Positions 41,037 to 50,000 of a stretch of DNA of 64,000 nucleotides are shown piece after piece. This DNA is from Actinoallomurus bryophytorum (GTDB lineage Bacteria > Actinomycetota > Actinomycetes > Streptosporangiales > Streptosporangiaceae), in NCBI RefSeq assembly GCF_006716425.1, contig NZ_VFOZ01000001.1, positions 4,278,001-4,342,000 of the forward strand, written 5' to 3'. Numbering within the stretch: the first letter of the stretch is position 1; each line of letters starts with the position of its first letter. Both the position numbers and the translations under genes were made by a program. Below the pieces are notes generated by a model. That model searched no databases. It was given only the letters and a program-made list of their open reading frames with translations, and was not told the origin of the DNA.

Positions 41037-41642
41037 TCACCGTACGAACACACCGGCGCGGGCGGCGGCTTCGGCGGCTTCGGCCGCGCGGTCGGCGGTG
41101 GCCGCGTCGAGAGGGTCGCCGCTGGCGAGCAGGCGGTAGTACAGCGGCGCTGACACGGCCCGGATGACCTCCTCGGCGTCGGTACCCGCAGGCAGTTCGC
41201 CGCGGTCGATCGCCTCGTCCACGCAGGGCGCCCACTCCTTGATCCGCGTCTCGTAGAAGCGGTGCAGGGCCTCGGCCGTCCGCGCGTCGCAGGTGGCGGC
41301 CGCTATCACCGCGGTGAACAGCGGTCCCTGCCGGGGGTCGGTCAGCGTCTTGCGTACGAGCCGCGCGTTGGCCTTCAGGTCGCCGAGCAGCGAGCCCGTG
41401 CGCGCACGCGGGAGCGACTGCTCGGCCATGTCCGTCAGCAGGTCGGCCACCAGGCCGGTCACGCTGCCCCAGCGGCGGTAGACGGTCGTCTTGCCGACGT
41501 CCGCGCGGCGTGCGACGTCCGCGAGGTCCAGGTGGTCGAAGCCCTGCTCGGCCAGCGCGTCGCCGGCCGCCCGCAGCACGGCCGTCCGCACCCGCGCCGT
41601 ACGTCCCCCCGGCCGGATCGTGCCAGGCTCGTCGCCGTCCAT
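41037..41642 (-). CDS. TetR family transcriptional regulator
   Basis: A 201-residue repressor. The helix-turn-helix is HLDLADVARRADVGKTTVYR after an Arg/Thr-rich arm (RTARVRTAVLRAAGDALAEQ). The C-terminal ligand domain (PRARTGSLLGDLKANARLVR onward) is the TetR_C_16/SCO-type form. It is divergent from an aldo/keto reductase with an 82-bp gap that contains inverted repeats, so the reductase is the obvious target. It is not KstR: it lies apart from the sterol genes and has no KstR box upstream. Confidence 0.88.
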   Translation of the reverse strand: MDGDEPGTIRPGGRTARVRTAVLRAAGDALAEQGFDHLDLADVARRADVGKTTVYRRWGSVTGLVADLLTDMAEQSLPRARTGSLLGDLKANARLVRKTLTDPRQGPLFTAVIAAATCDARTAEALHRFYETRIKEWAPCVDEAIDRGELPAGTDAEEVIRAVSAPLYYRLLASGDPLDAATADRAAEAAEAAARAGVFVR

Positions 41643-41677
41643 AACGGGTCTCCAGTTTCGTTAAGAGTCGCGCCCAT

Positions 41678-41698
41678 GTTAGCGTGCCGTACTAACGG
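41678..41698. promoter_or_regulatory. Candidate TetR operator in the TetR/aldo-keto reductase gap
   Basis: Two overlapping symmetries occur here: GTTAG (41678) facing CTAAC (41692) with nine bases between, and CCGT-ACTA-ACGG (41687-41698). Either is suitable for a TetR dimer controlling both genes. Confidence 0.5.
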
Positions 41699-41724
41699 AA
41701 CCTCGGATCCATTAAGGAGAGGCC

Positions 41725-42783
41725 ATGGAATACCGGCGACTGGGCGCGTCTGGGCTCATGGTCCCCGCGCTGAGCTTCGGCGCGGGGACGTTCGGCGGCA
41801 AGGGTGAGCTGTTCGGCGCCTGGGGCAGCACCGACGCACGTGAGGCACGGCGGCTCGTGGACATCTGCCTCGACGCCGGCGTCACGATGTTCGACAGCGC
41901 GGACGTCTACTCCGACGGCGCCTCCGAGGAGGTGCTGGGCGAAGCGATCAAGGGCCGCCGCGACCGCCTGCTCCTGTCCACCAAGACCGGACTCCCGACG
42001 GGGCCGGGACCGTACGAGGCGGGCACGTCACGCTCCCGCCTGATCAAGGCATGCGAGGACGCCCTGCGCCGGCTCGACACCGACCACATCGACCTGTTCC
42101 AGCTGCACGCCTTCGACGCCCGCACCCCGATCGAGGAGGCCCTGGCCACGCTCGACGAGCTCGTACGCGCGGGCAAGATCCGCTACCCCGGAGTCTCCAA
42201 CTTCGCGGGCTGGCAGCTGATGAAGTCACTCGCGATCGCCGAACGGTACGGTCACCCGCGGTACGTCGCCCACCAGGTCTACTACTCACTGATCGGCCGC
42301 GACTACGAGTGGGACCTGATGCCGCTGGCCGTCGACCAGGGAGTCGGCGCGGTCGTGTGGAGCCCCCTCGGCTGGGGACGGCTGACCGGAAAGGTCCGCC
42401 GCGACCGCCCGCTCCCGGCCCAGAGCCGCCTGCACCGGACCGCCGACTTCGGCCCACCCGTGGACGAGGAGCGTCTGTACGACGTGGTCGACGCATTGGA
42501 CGAGATCGCCGAGGAGACCGGCCGGACCATCCCGCAGCTCGCCATCAACTGGCTGCTCAGGCGGCCGACCGTGTCATCGGTCGTCATCGGCGCCCGCGAC
42601 GAGACCCAGCTGAGGGACAACCTCGACGCCGTCGGCTGGGAGTTGACGCCGGACCAGGTGGCGCGCCTCGACAAGGCCAGCGCGGCGACCGCGCCGTACC
42701 CCTACTTCCCGTACGAACGCCAGGAGGGCTTCGCCCGCCTCAACCCGCCTCTTGACCTGCGCGCTGCGGCGTCGCGTCCGTAG
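41725..42783 (+). CDS. Aldo/keto reductase
   Basis: A 352-residue NADPH-dependent reductase with the AKR (beta/alpha)8 barrel. Catalytic residues are in FDSADVYSDGASEEVLGEAI (Asp and Tyr), LLLSTKTG (Lys) and DLFQLHAFD (His). It has the family Asn in VSNFAGWQL and the cofactor-phosphate loop SSVVIGARDETQLRDNL. It most resembles the YajO/Tas-type subgroup acting on aldehydes or quinones; the substrate is unknown. AAGGAGAGG lies before ATG 41725. The 3' end overlaps a convergent pseudo-subtilase gene by 44 bp, so transcription of one could affect the other. Confidence 0.9.
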   Translation: MEYRRLGASGLMVPALSFGAGTFGGKGELFGAWGSTDAREARRLVDICLDAGVTMFDSADVYSDGASEEVLGEAIKGRRDRLLLSTKTGLPTGPGPYEAGTSRSRLIKACEDALRRLDTDHIDLFQLHAFDARTPIEEALATLDELVRAGKIRYPGVSNFAGWQLMKSLAIAERYGHPRYVAHQVYYSLIGRDYEWDLMPLAVDQGVGAVVWSPLGWGRLTGKVRRDRPLPAQSRLHRTADFGPPVDEERLYDVVDALDEIAEETGRTIPQLAINWLLRRPTVSSVVIGARDETQLRDNLDAVGWELTPDQVARLDKASAATAPYPYFPYERQEGFARLNPPLDLRAAASRP

Positions 42784-43936
42784 CGCCGGTGGTCGAGCGC
42801 TTGCGCAGCGCGAGCCAGGTGGCGAACCCGAGCGCGACCAGCCCTGCGAGCGCCAGCCCGCCGAATCCGCCGATCCACAGGGGGGAGTACGGCGCTGCTC
42901 TGATGGTGGCCGGCCGGTTTCCGCCGAGCCGGGCGTTGTCCGGTACGGACGACTTCGCCGTCATGGCAGGGGCATCGCGCGTGGCGAGCTTGTGCGCTTC
43001 GTCGAGCGCGCCGGCCGCGTTGAGGTAGCCGAAGCCCAGTTCGGTGTCGTAGCGGCCTTTCCCCCGGGGGCGTCGTGCCGAGGCGGACAGGGCCTGGCCG
43101 ACCTGCGCCGATGTGAGTCTCGGGTACTCGGACCTGATCATCGCGACTGCTGCGGTGGTGAAGGCGACGGCCACAGGTTCGCCTCCGAGCGTCCAGGTCC
43201 GGTTGTCCGGGCCGACGGCGGGAATCGAGAAGGCGGGGGCGGAGACGAGCGTGGCAGTGCTTCTCGACGTCACCGTGCCGTCACGCCGGCCTTTGGAGGT
43301 GAGGGTGCCGACCCCGATCACTCCGGGTGCTGAGGCCGGGTAGGCGGCATTTTCGGGCTTTTGAACGCCAGTGGGAGCGACGATGACAGCCCTTTTGGCC
43401 TGGGCGTAGGCGATCGCGGCACTGACCTGGGCGGTGCCGTCCCCGGTGACGTAGGCCTCGACCGCGATGACATCGGCGCCGTGGTCGACGGCGTAACGAA
43501 TGCCCTTGGCCATGACGTCGCCCCACTGGGCGGTCTCTCGCCAGGTGCGGCCGCCCGGCTCATTGGTGTCGGCGAAGATCCGTACCGGAAGGATGGTCGT
43601 CGCGGGTGCGAGTCCGCCGATGGGGGCGCCGGGGGTACGACCGGTCATGATGGAGGCCAGGAGCGTCCCGGACACGCGTTTGGGGCGCGGCGTCCCCACC
43701 AGGTCCTTTCCCTTTTCGACCTTGCCTTTCAATCCCGTGACTCCGGAGGCGACGCCGTCAGCCAGTACGGCGATCTTTATTGATCTGCCCGGGTTGATGC
43801 GCTGGGCCGCGACGAAGTCGAAGGTGAACCGCAGCCTCCAGTCGAAGGTGGCGGCGTGGGACTCACCGGCCAGCGGTGGGGTGAGGCCGACGAGAAGGGC
43901 GGTGGCCAGCAGCCCGGCGGAACGGCGGATCAACAT
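42740..43936 (-). CDS. Membrane-anchored mycosin-like pseudo-subtilase (S8 fold, triad lost)
   Basis: The 398-residue protein has a signal peptide (RRSAGLLATALLVGL, end at SHA), a subtilisin-fold region and a C-terminal helix followed by RKRSTTG, the mycosin layout of type VII secretion. The triad is gone. IAVLADGV has Ala where the catalytic Asp should be; RVSGTLLASIMTG lacks the His of HGTxVAGI; GGEPVAVAFTTAAVAMI lacks GTSxAAP with its Ser. The oxyanion Asn of AxGN is also changed (PTGV). It must therefore bind rather than cut. ATG 43936 overlaps the stop of the partner gene. No other type VII gene is adjacent. Confidence 0.75.
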   Translation of the reverse strand: MLIRRSAGLLATALLVGLTPPLAGESHAATFDWRLRFTFDFVAAQRINPGRSIKIAVLADGVASGVTGLKGKVEKGKDLVGTPRPKRVSGTLLASIMTGRTPGAPIGGLAPATTILPVRIFADTNEPGGRTWRETAQWGDVMAKGIRYAVDHGADVIAVEAYVTGDGTAQVSAAIAYAQAKRAVIVAPTGVQKPENAAYPASAPGVIGVGTLTSKGRRDGTVTSRSTATLVSAPAFSIPAVGPDNRTWTLGGEPVAVAFTTAAVAMIRSEYPRLTSAQVGQALSASARRPRGKGRYDTELGFGYLNAAGALDEAHKLATRDAPAMTAKSSVPDNARLGGNRPATIRAAPYSPLWIGGFGGLALAGLVALGFATWLALRKRSTTGATDATPQRAGQEAG

Positions 43937-44715
43937 TTCACACCTCGTCGCTCGCACGGCTCGTTCGTTGTGGCGAGACGCAGAATCACCTTGTCCAACG
44001 CGACTCTGGCGAACGCGAACGTGTTGACCACCACCGTCTCAAGGCGAGTGGCACGGTCGGTGATCCAGCCGCTGGAGCGGAAGAACAGGTAGGGAGTGTG
44101 GCCGTTCTCGTAGGAGAAGTCCTGTCTCAGCGAATCGCCGAAACCCGCGGCGACGGTGCCCGGAAACGGCACCGCGCGTACTCCGTACCGTTCCTCTACC
44201 CCGTGCACGCCCAGCGAGGCGCTGAAATCCGTCTCAGCGCCGTCGGCCCGCTTGGCGTCGGGCATCACCGCGACGCCGAGTGTGGTCACCAGTGTTCCGC
44301 TGGGGTCGACGTATGTGGCGCGCAGCACGGTCCGGCAGCCGTGTCTGACGAGGACTTCGGCGAGTGGGTGGTCGAAGCCCTCGGCGCAGGACACTCTTGG
44401 TGCGATCCCGACGCGAAGCGCACTCAAGGTCGGTGTCATCGAATCGATGACCGAGCCTTCGGAAGATGTTTCATCCGCCCGAGCGGGAAAGATCTCGCCG
44501 GCCGTGAGTGCACGCCAGCGTGAGGCGATCTCCTTCTGACCGGCCGCCGCGATCTCGTCCGCGGTGGGCTTGCGCGTCAGATGCGCGCGGATCGCCACAC
44601 CGCCGCCGACGGTACTCAGGACGCCCGCCAACGCCAGCGCGATGATCAGGACGAACGGACGACGAGGACGATCACCCTCCCGAGGATGCGGGGGTGAGAT
44701 CAGAGTTTCGGACAC
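43930..44715 (-). CDS. Membrane-anchored extracytoplasmic protein coupled to the pseudo-subtilase
   Basis: A 261-residue protein with a short cytoplasmic Pro/Arg-rich start, one helix at about 22-46 (FVLIIALALAGVLSTVGGGV) and a soluble outer domain. The domain has cysteines at about 123, 140, 252 and 261 that could form disulfides (RVSCAEGFDH, RHGCRTVLRA, NEPCERRGVKC). I do not recognise the family. Its stop overlaps the next ATG (ATGTTGA), so it is made together with the pseudo-subtilase. A two-protein sensor or scaffold at the membrane is a plausible inference. Confidence 0.6.
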   Translation of the reverse strand: MSETLISPPHPREGDRPRRPFVLIIALALAGVLSTVGGGVAIRAHLTRKPTADEIAAAGQKEIASRWRALTAGEIFPARADETSSEGSVIDSMTPTLSALRVGIAPRVSCAEGFDHPLAEVLVRHGCRTVLRATYVDPSGTLVTTLGVAVMPDAKRADGAETDFSASLGVHGVEERYGVRAVPFPGTVAAGFGDSLRQDFSYENGHTPYLFFRSSGWITDRATRLETVVVNTFAFARVALDKVILRLATTNEPCERRGVKC

Positions 44716-44765
44716 GATGGTGGCTCCAGCCGGTTAACAAGTGCCTTGAGGTCGGTGAAGCCGCG

Positions 44766-46613
44766 TCAGTCGTGGGCTTGGAGCCAGGTGAGGATCTTGG
44801 TGTGGATGCCGCTGGTCTTGAGGATGGCGCTGGCGTGTCCGCTGCCGGGGACGACCTCAAGAGTGCAGGTGACGGTCTTGGCCTTGAGTGCGGTGCACAG
44901 GTCGGCCGAATGCGCGGAGGGGACGAAGTCGCCTTCGGAGTGGAGGAGGTACATGGGGGCGTCGCCGCTTGAAGCGTGGTTCTTGACGACGGCGTCGGTC
45001 CAGCGATTCCAGCAGGTGGTGTCCGAGCTGGTGGGGTAGCAGCGGCCGAGCAGGGTGGAGTTGTCGCGGAGTTTCTGCCTGGAGGCGCTGGCGCCCGCGG
45101 CCTGTCCGTCGTTGTAGGCGCGATAGGGGGAGGCGACGGGCGAGAGGGCGACGACGCCGCGTACGTAGGTGGTGCCGCTGCCGTAGGTGCCGACCGCGGT
45201 GGCGATCTGTCCGCCGGCCGAGGAGCCGAGAAGCAGGACGCGTTTGGGGTCGATGGTGAAGTCGGTGGCGTGGGCCTTGATCCAGGCGATGGCGTTGATG
45301 GCGTCGGTGCGCTGCGCGGTCCAGCCGGATTGGGTGTCGAGGCGGTAGTTGATGGAGAAGACGGCGTAGCCGCGTTCGGCGTACCACTGGGCGGTGGCGG
45401 TCCAGCTCGATTTGTCGTCTTCGTACCAGTAGCCGCCGTGGATGATGACCAGAGCGGGCTGCTTGGTGGTGGTCGGCGTGTAGTACGCGTCGAGTTGCTG
45501 TTTCGGGTCGGTCCCGTAGGCGTACGTGCCGGTGGTGAGGGTGGCGTCGGTGAGGGCCTGCAGGCTCTCGGTCTTGGGCGGGGTCGGGACCGGGTCGTCG
45601 TTCTGGACGGGCGGGTTGGTGGTGGTCCCGGGTGTGGTGCGGGAGCCGGCCGCGTCGCCGGCGGTGGCGTCCAGCTGCGGCGCGCTGCGCAGGGCCGGTG
45701 TGGTCTGGTCGCCGGGGGCGGTTCGCGGGGGGACGGTGCCCTGGGCGCGGGCTTTGAGCCAGGTCAGGATCCTGGCCCTGACGTCGGCGGTCAGTAGTGG
45801 TCCACCGGAGCCACTGCCGGAGACGGTCTGGACGCTGACGTCGGCGGCGTTGGCGCCTTTGGCGAGTTCGGCGTCGCGCAGGTCGGTGGACTGGATGGCC
45901 GGGACGGCGTCGCCGGCGGAGTGGACCAGATACATAGGTGCGTCGTCGGGACCGGAGGCGTGGGCCTTGGCGACCGAGTCGGTCCAGCGGGCCCAGCAGT
46001 CGGTGTCGGTCTTGTCGGGGTAGCAGCGGTGCAGGACGACGGTCTCGTCACGGATCTTGCGTCGCGTCGCGGTGGCGCTGGTGGTGGGAGCTTCGGTCCA
46101 GGCGCGGTACGGGGAGTTGACCGGTGACAGCCCGACCGCGCCGTCGATGCGGGTACGCCCGGCGCCGTAGGTGGCCAGGGTGGTGGCGAGCTGCCCACCG
46201 GCCTGGGAGCCGAGAACGGCGAGGTGTGCGGCGTCGGCGTTGAACTCGGCGGCGTGCGCCTTGATCCAGTCGGCGGCGGCGAGGACGTCGTCGCGCGGGG
46301 CGGGCCAGGCGGCGTCGGTGTTGTAGCGGTAGTCGGCGGAGAAGACCGCGAAGCCGTGGTCGGCGAAGTAGCGCGCGGTGGCCGCCCAGTCGGTCTTGCT
46401 GCCGGAGTTGAAGTAGCCGCCGTGCAGGAGGAGCAGCGCGGGCCGGGGCTGGTCGGCGTCGTACCAGTAGGCGTCAATGCCTTGGCGCACTTGCGTGCCG
46501 TACGTGTAGGTGTCCTCGTGCCGGGTGGCCGCGTGGGACCCGGAGGTGACCGCGGCCACGGCAATGGCGAGCAGGAGTACGACCAGACCGGGACGGGTCA
46601 ACCATCGGCGCAC
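44766..46613 (-). CDS. Secreted tandem alpha/beta-hydrolase with a dead first domain
   Basis: The 615-residue protein has an N-terminal signal or anchor helix (VVLLLAIAVAAV), then two esterase/lipase-type domains of about 260 residues joined by a Pro/Thr-rich linker. The C-terminal domain is intact: HGGYWYED oxyanion loop, nucleophile GSSAGGQ, LLHSEGDFVP with the Asp, and PGSGHAS with the His. The N-terminal domain keeps the fold (HGGYFNSG) but reads GSQAGGQ and SGSGSGG, so Ser is replaced by Gln and His by Ser. The start GTG 46613 has AAAGGGGA 8 nt upstream. Substrate could be acyl esters of surface polymers. A CRP-like site lies upstream. Confidence 0.8.
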   Translation of the reverse strand: MRRWLTRPGLVVLLLAIAVAAVTSGSHAATRHEDTYTYGTQVRQGIDAYWYDADQPRPALLLLHGGYFNSGSKTDWAATARYFADHGFAVFSADYRYNTDAAWPAPRDDVLAAADWIKAHAAEFNADAAHLAVLGSQAGGQLATTLATYGAGRTRIDGAVGLSPVNSPYRAWTEAPTTSATATRRKIRDETVVLHRCYPDKTDTDCWARWTDSVAKAHASGPDDAPMYLVHSAGDAVPAIQSTDLRDAELAKGANAADVSVQTVSGSGSGGPLLTADVRARILTWLKARAQGTVPPRTAPGDQTTPALRSAPQLDATAGDAAGSRTTPGTTTNPPVQNDDPVPTPPKTESLQALTDATLTTGTYAYGTDPKQQLDAYYTPTTTKQPALVIIHGGYWYEDDKSSWTATAQWYAERGYAVFSINYRLDTQSGWTAQRTDAINAIAWIKAHATDFTIDPKRVLLLGSSAGGQIATAVGTYGSGTTYVRGVVALSPVASPYRAYNDGQAAGASASRQKLRDNSTLLGRCYPTSSDTTCWNRWTDAVVKNHASSGDAPMYLLHSEGDFVPSAHSADLCTALKAKTVTCTLEVVPGSGHASAILKTSGIHTKILTWLQAHD

Positions 46614-47019
46614 GAGACAATCCCCTTTGGGACGAAGTACGCACCCGGCGCACAGATCGGCGGAACCGGCAGATCGTGACAGACCAGACGGCCGCATGCA
46701 ATGTGACTCAGATCACGTTCGTCTCGGGAACTGGTAACAATCTTCGCCACTCGACCTGCGAGACCTGGGCCCGGTTCCTGGTTGCGTGTGCGGCTCATCA
46801 AGGGCCAAATGATCTCCGCAGCTCACGGCATAGACCAGCTCCTCTTGACGGAGGGCATTAGGAGAAGACGCCTGGCCTATTTGTCGGGTTTACGCGGCCC
46901 GGTGACTTTTAGCGGCCAGACAAAAGCTGGCAGCAAGTGCCGAGATCTATACGGGTCCTGGTGCGATTAGTTACTGTCCGTCCGTTTGTTAACCCCGCGC
47001 TTACTCGCTGGAGGCGGAC
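46614..47019. other. Intergenic region between the tandem hydrolase and LamG genes
   Basis: 406 bp with no convincing gene. It is AT-richer than its surroundings, has a CRP-like site near the hydrolase end, and near the LamG end an AT-rich stretch (TTAGTTACTG...TTTGTTAACC) that probably is the LamG promoter. No RNA gene or repeat was recognised. Confidence 0.55.
46702..46717. promoter_or_regulatory. CRP-like site TGTGACTCAGATCACG
   Basis: TGTGA-CTCAGA-TCACG matches the CRP consensus TGTGA-N6-TCACA in nine of ten fixed positions. It lies about 90 bp upstream of the tandem hydrolase start (46613) and 300 bp from the LamG start. Confidence 0.45.
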
Positions 47020-50000
47020 GTGACCCGCTGGCGTCGTCCTATCGTCTCGTCCCGCCTACGCAGGAGACGGGCCCTGTCGGGTCCGGTCGCGGTCGTGGTG
47101 GCCGCGGCGATGCTGTCGGGTACTGCAGGTGCGACCCCGGCCAGTGCCGCGTCCGGGTCCGCTACTCCGCCGGTGAAGGCGGGAGAGACCGCCGCCCTGA
47201 AGCAGGCGCGCAGTTCGGGCTCTCAGGTCGAGGTCGGCGCGCTGCGGGGCGAGTCCCGCGAGGTGTACGCGCAGCCCGACGGCACATTCGAGGCGGTGGA
47301 GCACCTACAGCCCGTGCGTACCCGCCAGAACGGCAAGTGGGTCGACATCGACACGGCACTGCGCAAGCGTTCCGACGGGTCGGTGTCGCCGGGCGCCTCG
47401 ACGGTGGACCTGAGCTTCAACGGCGGCGGCACCGGGCCGATGGCGACGATGGTCCGGGCAGGCCGGAAGCTGTCGTTCTCCTGGCCGGGCACACTCCCGG
47501 CACCGGTGCTGTCGGGGGCGACCGCGACGTACAAGGACGTCATCAGCGGCGTGGACCTGCAGCTGAACGCGGACGCCGAGGGCTTCTCCGACGTACTGGT
47601 GGTCAAGACCCGCGAAGCGGCGCAGGACCCGAAGCTGGCGCAGCTGAAGTTCACCACGGCCGCCACCGGATTGATCCTGAAAGAGGACGAGGCCGGTGGC
47701 CTGCAGGCGACCGACACTGGCGGCGGTGGTGTGGTCTTCGAGGCGCCCCAACCGATGATGTGGGACTCGGCCACCGGCCCGGCCGCGCCGAAGGCGACCA
47801 GAGCCATGGCCGCGGCGACCGGCGACCCGGCGGACGGAGCAGAGGGATCGTCCCACCGTGCGCCGATCGACGTCCAGGTCGGTTCGGGTGCTGTGACTCT
47901 GACACCGGATCAGACGATGCTGACCGACCCGGCGACGGCATTCCCCGTCTACATCGACCCGGTGTACAAGACTGTGAGTTCTTCGGCCAATTTGATGGTC
48001 TCCAGCGGCGGCTGGAAGGACTACAACTTCAAGGGCGACGAGGGGATGGGGTACTGCCCGTACAGCTACACGAACGACTGCGGTTCCCCGCACAAGAAGC
48101 GGCTGTTCTACCGTATGCCGACCAGCGGTTTCGGCGGCAAGACGATCCTGTCGGCCGAATTCCAGGTCAAGGAGACCTTCGCGCCGAGTTGCACCAACCG
48201 CAACGTCGAGCTGTGGAAGACCAAGACGTTCGGTACGTCCTCCACGTGGGACTCCACGAGTGACAACTGGTTGGAGAACCTGGACCACCAGAGCACCGCC
48301 AAGGGCTACTCCGGCTGCCCGGCCGGCGACGTCATCCTGGACGCCACCAAGGCCATGAAGGAAGCCGCCGCCGGCGGCTGGTCCACCCTGACACTGGGGC
48401 TGAGGGCCAGCACCGAGGACGACCAACTCGCCTGGAAACGCTTCGACGACGACCCCTCCCTGCGGGTGCACTACAACACCCCGCCGCCCCAGCCGAAAAT
48501 GAGCAACCTGACGTCTTCGCCGGGTGGCGCGTGCAAGGCCCCGGCCAGCCCGGCCAGAGTCAATGTGCCGCCCAAGGCGTACGCGGTGCTGACCGACCCG
48601 GACACCGAAGACCCCAACAAGGTACGTGGCCAGTTCCAGGCGGCCTGGGATGACGGAACGGGCTGGGCGCAGCGCTGGACTTCGGCGCTGACCAGCGCCA
48701 AGGCCAGCGGCTCGACGTTCACAGCCACCCTGCCCGCCGGCATCCCGGAGAACACGCCCGTCGAATGGCACGTCCGCGCCTACGACGGCACGAGCTACAG
48801 CCCGTGGAGCTACGCGGGCAACGCCACCGGCTGCTACTTCCTCTACGACCACACCGTTCCGGCCGCGCCGGCGATCAGCTCCAGCGCCACCGACGGGTAT
48901 CCCGAATCCAATCCCGACGACGAGAACGACCCCTGGTACGACGGAGTGGGTCGGTACGGGAAGTTCACCCTGACGCCCTCCGACCCCGACGTGACGAAGT
49001 ACCAGTGGGGCGTCAACGGCGACCCGACCTCGGCGCATCAGGCGACCGTGACCGCGGGCGCGCCGGCCACCATCGACGTGATGCCCGAGACCGCCGGCCC
49101 GAACTACCTGAGCGTCAAGGCGATCGACGCCACCGGGAACACCAGCGCGACGGCGACCTACTACTTCCGCGTCAAGGCAGGCGCGGACGCCAAGGCCACT
49201 TACGCCCTGGACGAGCCGGTCGACTCGCCCCAGATCAAGGACACCAACGGCGCCAACCCGGCGGACGTGCACGGCGGGGCCACACTCGGCGTCGACGGCA
49301 TGGTCGGCAAGGGGATGGAGTTGAACGGCACCGACGGCTATGCCTCGACGAGCGCTCCCCTGCTCGACACGACGAAGAGCTTCGCGGTGTCGGCCTGGGC
49401 ACGACTCACCGCGACCAAGCCCGACCACGCCGGGATCATCGCGACGCAGGCCGGCGCGCAGAAGAGCGGCTTCGAGCTGTACTACTCCTCCGCGCTCGAC
49501 CGGTGGGCATTCAACCGGTACACGAGCGACACCACCGACCAGACCCTCGTACGGGCCGTGTCGGCCACCGCTCCACAGGGCGGGGCATGGACCCATCTGG
49601 TCGGGGTCTACGACGCGGTCGCCAAGACCCTGAGCCTGTACGTCAACGGCACACTCGCACAGACCGTCCCTTACACAACCCCGTGGAACGCCACCGGCGG
49701 CCTGCAGATCGGCGTCGGGTCCTATGGCGGCGTACCCGGGAGCTTCTTCTCCGGTGACCTGGACGACGTCCATGTCTTCGACCGGGTCGTGACCGACGAG
49801 GAGGCTCGGAACCTGTTCACCCAGCGGCCGGTGGTGGCGGCCCGCTACAAGTTGAACGACGCCACCTCGACCGTACGTACGGCGAAGGCGTACTGGAAGC
49901 TGGACGAAGCCGCGGGCGCCACCCAGGCCGTCGACGCTCAGGGGGCGTTCCCGGCCGGCGCGCACGGTGGGGTGACGTTCGGGGGCACGGGCAAGGTCGG

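Noticed and set aside
41037-41642. The TetR gene as KstR
   Set aside because: It lies opposite an aldo/keto reductase with its own inverted repeats and has no KstR-like box. Nothing ties it to the sterol genes apart from proximity.
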